Assembly (NCBI GenBank): GCA_021769035.1
Contig: JAETTP010000008.1
Location: 1 to 58,673, forward strand
Origin: Bacillota bacterium
Lineage (GTDB): Bacteria > Bacillota > Dehalobacteriia > UBA4068 > UBA4997
Reading direction: 5' to 3'
Length of the DNA stretch: 58,673 bases
Part shown: positions 55,486 to 58,673 of the stretch, in pieces
Layout: every line of letters starts with the position of its first letter
Position numbering within the stretch: position 1 is the stretch's first letter
The notes under the pieces: model-generated
Told to the model about the DNA's origin: nothing
Seen by the model: only the letters and a program-made list of their open reading frames with translations
Database searches by the model: none
Translations under genes and position numbers: made by a program

Positions 55486-57780
55486 TCACAGTTTATCAAT
55501 ATACTTGCTGATAATCGTCACCATTTCCGCGCGGGTGGCGGGCCGCTGGGGCTGCAAAAGGTTGTTTTCGTCGCCGGCAATCAGGCCGATATGGCAGGCC
55601 CAGGCCATCGCCTCCGTGGCCCAATCGGAAATCGCCGCGCCGTCTGCATATTGGCTCAGGTCAGCAGTTGCTACATCGGGCTGGGTGTTGCTGAGGCGGT
55701 AAAGCACCGTCGCCAGCTCCTCGCGCGTCATTGGCTGGTTGGCGGCAAAACGGTTTCCCTCCAGCCCGGTCACCAGCTCCGCGGCGGCCGCCCAGTTGGC
55801 CGTTTGCTCATACCACACGCCCGGCGCAACGTCGGCAAAGCCGGCGGCGGGCACTTCAATGTTCTTGTTGGCAAAGCGCCGCCACAGCAGGGAGAAAACT
55901 TCCGCTCTGGTGGCCGCGGCGTTTGCTTGCAGGCTGCCGTCGGCATTACCCTGGATTAAACCGAGGCCGGCGGCGTTTAGCAGCTCCTTACGGGCCCAGT
56001 GGTTCTCCAGGGCAGGCAAATCCGCCACATTGCAAATTTCCTGATAGATGTAGGCCTCCAGACCGTCCGCCACCTTGTTAAGCTCGTCTGGATTGAAAAT
56101 ATCCGCAAAGCCGGCCTCCCGGAAAAAGGCCCGGTAGGTATATTTGCGATGATTAGCCACCATTTTCAGATAGTCGTCTGCCGCCTGTTCAAAATCATCG
56201 TAGGAGCGTATCAAAAGCTCAGCGGCGGAAAGGGCGGAGGTGGTGTAGCTGATATAGTAAAAAGGTTGAATAAATGTGTGCGGTGTGGTTATCCAGTTGT
56301 AGGCTTCGTCATCATCGTGGGCGTAGACGTAGCCATATTGCAGGGAAAGGTCATGGAACAGCACATTCAAATCGTGGACGGTTGGTTCCTCCAGCTGATA
56401 AACCTTTTGCTGAAATTCGTCGAAAAGGCAGCCCTCCACAATGCCGCCTAAAAGCTTTGCCAGGGCGTCCAGGCGGTAGGTATCGCCGGACTGCTCAAAC
56501 ATTTCGTCGGCAAAGTTTAAAAACAACATTTCCATTCCCTGAGCATAGAACTCGTTAATATCAAAACCAATATTCTCTTGCTGATACATATAGAAAGAGA
56601 AGTGGCCAAACTCGTGAATAAAGTTATTGAAATCAGAAACTGTGCCGGTGTGAGAGCCATTGAAAATCAGGGCCAGGTTGAAATAGGGGATATAGGTGGT
56701 GAAAGCTACTTTAAGCTTGTTATCGCTCTGGTCGATGTCCAGCAAATCTTTAACCCGCAGATAAGTCAGCACGTCGGCATATTCATCAGATATTTGCGGC
56801 ATATAAGCGGCGGCTGTTTCCAGCACCACCTGCTGTTGCTTAAAATCATATTGCGAGTTCAGCGTTTGTTGGTCAAAAGCCGGGTTGCTTTGCTGAAAAC
56901 GCTGTATTTGCTGATAAAGCGGCACAAGACGCTGCTTCACAACCGTGTGTAGGCGGGCGGCGTCTGCCGGGGTGTAATCCCGGCCGTAAACCGCGGTGTA
57001 GGCATAATCGGCATAGTTGGCAAAGCCCTGGCTGCGGGCAAAAGCGTTGCAGACGGGCACGCTTTCCGCCAGCACCGCCGCCACGGCCTGATTGCGCTTG
57101 CGTACCAGCTGCAAATAGGCCTCCAGATACTGGCTGGGTGGCAGATTGCCCACAGTGTCGAAGTTATAGGTTTGGCCGTCCACCGTCACGGTGTATTCGG
57201 CCTCCATAGCCCGCCAATATTCGTTGTCCATATTGTTGATTTTTTGCAACTGTTCGGTAGTTTCCGCTGAAAGCTCCTGCGTATCCAGCATGTCAGCAAC
57301 CCGCTCTTGGGAAAGCAGACCTTCAAACATTTCCCGATTGTCGGAGCTGAGCATGGTGCGCCAGGTTTCCTCATAGGCCTGACCGGCCTCGGCGGCCAGC
57401 TGCTGCCATTTGGTGTATAAATCCTCGTAGGCGGCCGGGTCGTTGTAGTAGGCAAAGTGGGCCAGGCTGACTTCCGCCTGTACGGCGCTGTATTCCTGAT
57501 TGTAGCGCATTAAGGCCTTTAACAGCTCCGCCTGGTTTTGGATAGCGTTCATTGCCAGCAGCTGCTCTTGGAGTATATAAAAACGGGTCAGATCCGGCTC
57601 CACCAGCGCCAGCTGGTCGCGGCTGAGGCCGTCGTATAATGGTGCAAAGTAATCGGTTTCTCTGGCTTGCGCGGATTGGGCCGGGCCGACCGGCAGCAGG
57701 CCAATGCTTAAAAACAAGGTCAGCAGCAAAAGGCAGGCAGTGCTGCGCAGGCGGCTTTTACTTAATATTTTTTGTATCAC
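55486..57780 (-). CDS. secreted M3 family (oligoendopeptidase F-like) metallopeptidase with C-terminal SLH repeats
   Basis: 764 residues from GTG with AAGGATG upstream. Signal peptide (basic start, LLLLTLFLSIGLLPVG, cut near QSAQA). M3 helical peptidase body with zinc motif HEFGH at residues 389-393 (codons 56616-56602) and the third-ligand Glu in QGMEMLFLNFADEMF. Residues about 598-764 are three S-layer-homology repeats (ATRAEVFSLLWRR ... GFADVAPGVWYEQTANWAAAAELVTG; MTREELATVLYRL; ATRAEMVTIISKYI), which bind pyruvylated wall polymer. Most M3 enzymes are cytosolic, so a wall-anchored one probably digests peptides outside. It follows the AEC transporter by 24 bases. Confidence 0.9.
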   Translation of the reverse strand: MIQKILSKSRLRSTACLLLLTLFLSIGLLPVGPAQSAQARETDYFAPLYDGLSRDQLALVEPDLTRFYILQEQLLAMNAIQNQAELLKALMRYNQEYSAVQAEVSLAHFAYYNDPAAYEDLYTKWQQLAAEAGQAYEETWRTMLSSDNREMFEGLLSQERVADMLDTQELSAETTEQLQKINNMDNEYWRAMEAEYTVTVDGQTYNFDTVGNLPPSQYLEAYLQLVRKRNQAVAAVLAESVPVCNAFARSQGFANYADYAYTAVYGRDYTPADAARLHTVVKQRLVPLYQQIQRFQQSNPAFDQQTLNSQYDFKQQQVVLETAAAYMPQISDEYADVLTYLRVKDLLDIDQSDNKLKVAFTTYIPYFNLALIFNGSHTGTVSDFNNFIHEFGHFSFYMYQQENIGFDINEFYAQGMEMLFLNFADEMFEQSGDTYRLDALAKLLGGIVEGCLFDEFQQKVYQLEEPTVHDLNVLFHDLSLQYGYVYAHDDDEAYNWITTPHTFIQPFYYISYTTSALSAAELLIRSYDDFEQAADDYLKMVANHRKYTYRAFFREAGFADIFNPDELNKVADGLEAYIYQEICNVADLPALENHWARKELLNAAGLGLIQGNADGSLQANAAATRAEVFSLLWRRFANKNIEVPAAGFADVAPGVWYEQTANWAAAAELVTGLEGNRFAANQPMTREELATVLYRLSNTQPDVATADLSQYADGAAISDWATEAMAWACHIGLIAGDENNLLQPQRPATRAEMVTIISKYIDKL

Positions 57781-57804
57781 ACTAGCACATCCTTATTTTT
57801 TATT

Positions 57805-58673
57805 CTAATATAATATGAAAACCAAAAGAGGAATTGTCAGCACAGAAATAACAGTGCTGAAGAAAATACCCTGGGCTACCAGCTTTTGGTTGCCGCCATA
57901 CTCAATGGAGAGCATGGTGGCGTTGGTGGCCACCGGCACGGCGGAGAGCACCACAAAAACCCTGCTCAGCAGGGAGTTAGCGTCGAAGCCGGGCAACAGG
58001 TGCAGCAGGCCGAAAACCAACAGCGGCATAGCCAGCAGCTTCAGGGCCACAAAGATGTAAACCCGCCATTCGTCGAAAAGCTCCCGCAGGGGCATTTCCG
58101 CAATGGTGCAGCCCAAAATCAGCATAGCCATTGGGGTGGTGGCGTCGCCCATTGTATAAAGCCCGGTGTTGATTACCGCCGGCAGCTTGATATGCAGGAA
58201 GAACAGCAGCAAGGCCAGCACCGAGGAGGCCAGCGGCATATTCAGCAACTTGCGCAGCGAGAACTTGCCTGTACCCTCGTTGCCGTCGGTTATCAGCTTA
58301 ATGCCGTAGGAGAACACCAGCAGATTGAACACGATGTTCATAATTACCGCATATACCAAGGCTTTGCCGCCGAAAATGGCGGTGATTACCGGAAAACCCA
58401 TAAAGCCGATGTTGCCGAAAATTATCATATATTCGTAAGTGCCCCAGTCCGCCCTGGGCATACGCATTAGGCGCACAAACAGGGAGGCCAGGATGATGTA
58501 AAACAGGTAAACCAGGCAGGAGAGGCCCAGGGCCGCGCCTACCTCGCCGTTGGTGAGGCCGACGTCGCTCATTGTGAACGAGGTGATAATCTGGGCCGGC
58601 AGGGTGACGTTCAACACCACCTTGGAGAGGCTGGCGTTGACGTGTTCGTCTAACAGGTTGTAGCGCCGGGCCA
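57805..58673 (-). CDS. AEC family transporter (5' end outside the window)
   Basis: The frame runs on past the window end: the codons before an internal GTG at 58620 read RYNLLDEHVNASLSK and continue smoothly into VVLNVTLPAQIITSF, the typical AEC (auxin efflux carrier) opening, so the true start lies beyond 58673. About 289 residues with eight or more helices are visible. AEC members move organic anions such as malate, or related solutes; the substrate cannot be told. Possibly co-transcribed with the SLH peptidase 24 bases downstream. Confidence 0.88.
   Translation of the reverse strand, partial: ARRYNLLDEHVNASLSKVVLNVTLPAQIITSFTMSDVGLTNGEVGAALGLSCLVYLFYIILASLFVRLMRMPRADWGTYEYMIIFGNIGFMGFPVITAIFGGKALVYAVIMNIVFNLLVFSYGIKLITDGNEGTGKFSLRKLLNMPLASSVLALLLFFLHIKLPAVINTGLYTMGDATTPMAMLILGCTIAEMPLRELFDEWRVYIFVALKLLAMPLLVFGLLHLLPGFDANSLLSRVFVVLSAVPVATNATMLSIEYGGNQKLVAQGIFFSTVISVLTIPLLVFILY

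Noticed and set aside
1-58673. insertion sequences, prophage, integrative elements, tRNA or rRNA genes
   Set aside because: No transposase, integrase or phage structural motif, and no cloverleaf or rRNA core sequence, was recognised in any part of the window.

Overview
This window is ordinary chromosomal DNA from a motile, fairly GC-rich member of the Bacillota, probably a clostridial or Negativicutes-type lineage. The reasons are the order phoH-yqfF-ybeY-era-recO-glyQ-glyS, two-subunit glycyl-tRNA synthetase, the AddAB recombination nuclease, copper-amine-oxidase-like and S-layer-homology domains on exported proteins, frequent TTG and GTG starts behind strong AGGAGG sites, and consensus sigma-A promoters (TTGACA/TATAAT). 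The genus cannot be fixed from the sequence alone. I saw no tRNA, rRNA, insertion sequence, prophage or CRISPR array.

Layout. 0-2.5 kb: 3' part of a VanY-type carboxypeptidase, a Cu/Zn superoxide-dismutase-like protein, and a RelB/YafQ toxin-antitoxin pair with a palindromic operator over its promoter. 2.5-6.4 kb (minus): an ABC importer of the ABC_sub_bind (TrpX-like) class with two tandem lipoprotein binding proteins. 6.6-16.2 kb (plus): phoH, the 7TM-HD c-di-AMP phosphodiesterase-like gene, ybeY, era, recO, glyQS and a membrane methyltransferase, ending in a structured RNA element and a terminator. 16.4-18.7 kb (minus): a small operon of a metallo-beta-lactamase-fold protein, an EamA transporter with a His-rich tail, a DUF6440 protein and an 83-residue stand-alone FakA-like segment. 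18.9-26.2 kb: addB-addA. 26.4-38.6 kb: a flagellar operon, fliF-G-H-I-J-K-flgD-TIGR02530-flgE-flbD-motA-motB-flhB.

38.6-43.8 kb (minus): a replication and repair operon, yybS-like/DUF2232-rplI-dnaB-dnaX-ybaB-recR. 43.8-44.3 kb: a 528-base AT-rich gap with strong stem-loops and a possible 26-codon ORF. 44.3-45.0 kb: a TRIC-type channel. 45.1-53.4 kb: one operon for aromatic amino acids, pheA-aroB-aroC-aroE/aroK fusion-aroQ-aroF-aroA-tyrA, which covers erythrose-4-phosphate + PEP to chorismate, prephenate, phenylpyruvate and hydroxyphenylpyruvate. 53.4-55.4 kb (minus): two HAAS-type membrane proteins and a PadR regulator. 55.5-58.7 kb (minus): a secreted M3 peptidase with SLH repeats, and an AEC transporter cut by the window end.

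Most worth a second look: the unidentified structured RNA at about 16.25-16.40 kb; a DnaB helicase whose extra C-terminal tail ends like an SSB acidic tip, next to a DnaX lacking the usual C-terminal (tau) domains; the PadR/HAAS operon with paired ACTACTG repeats over its promoter; and a flagellar operon missing flgB-flgC-fliE at the front and fliL through fliR before flhB.
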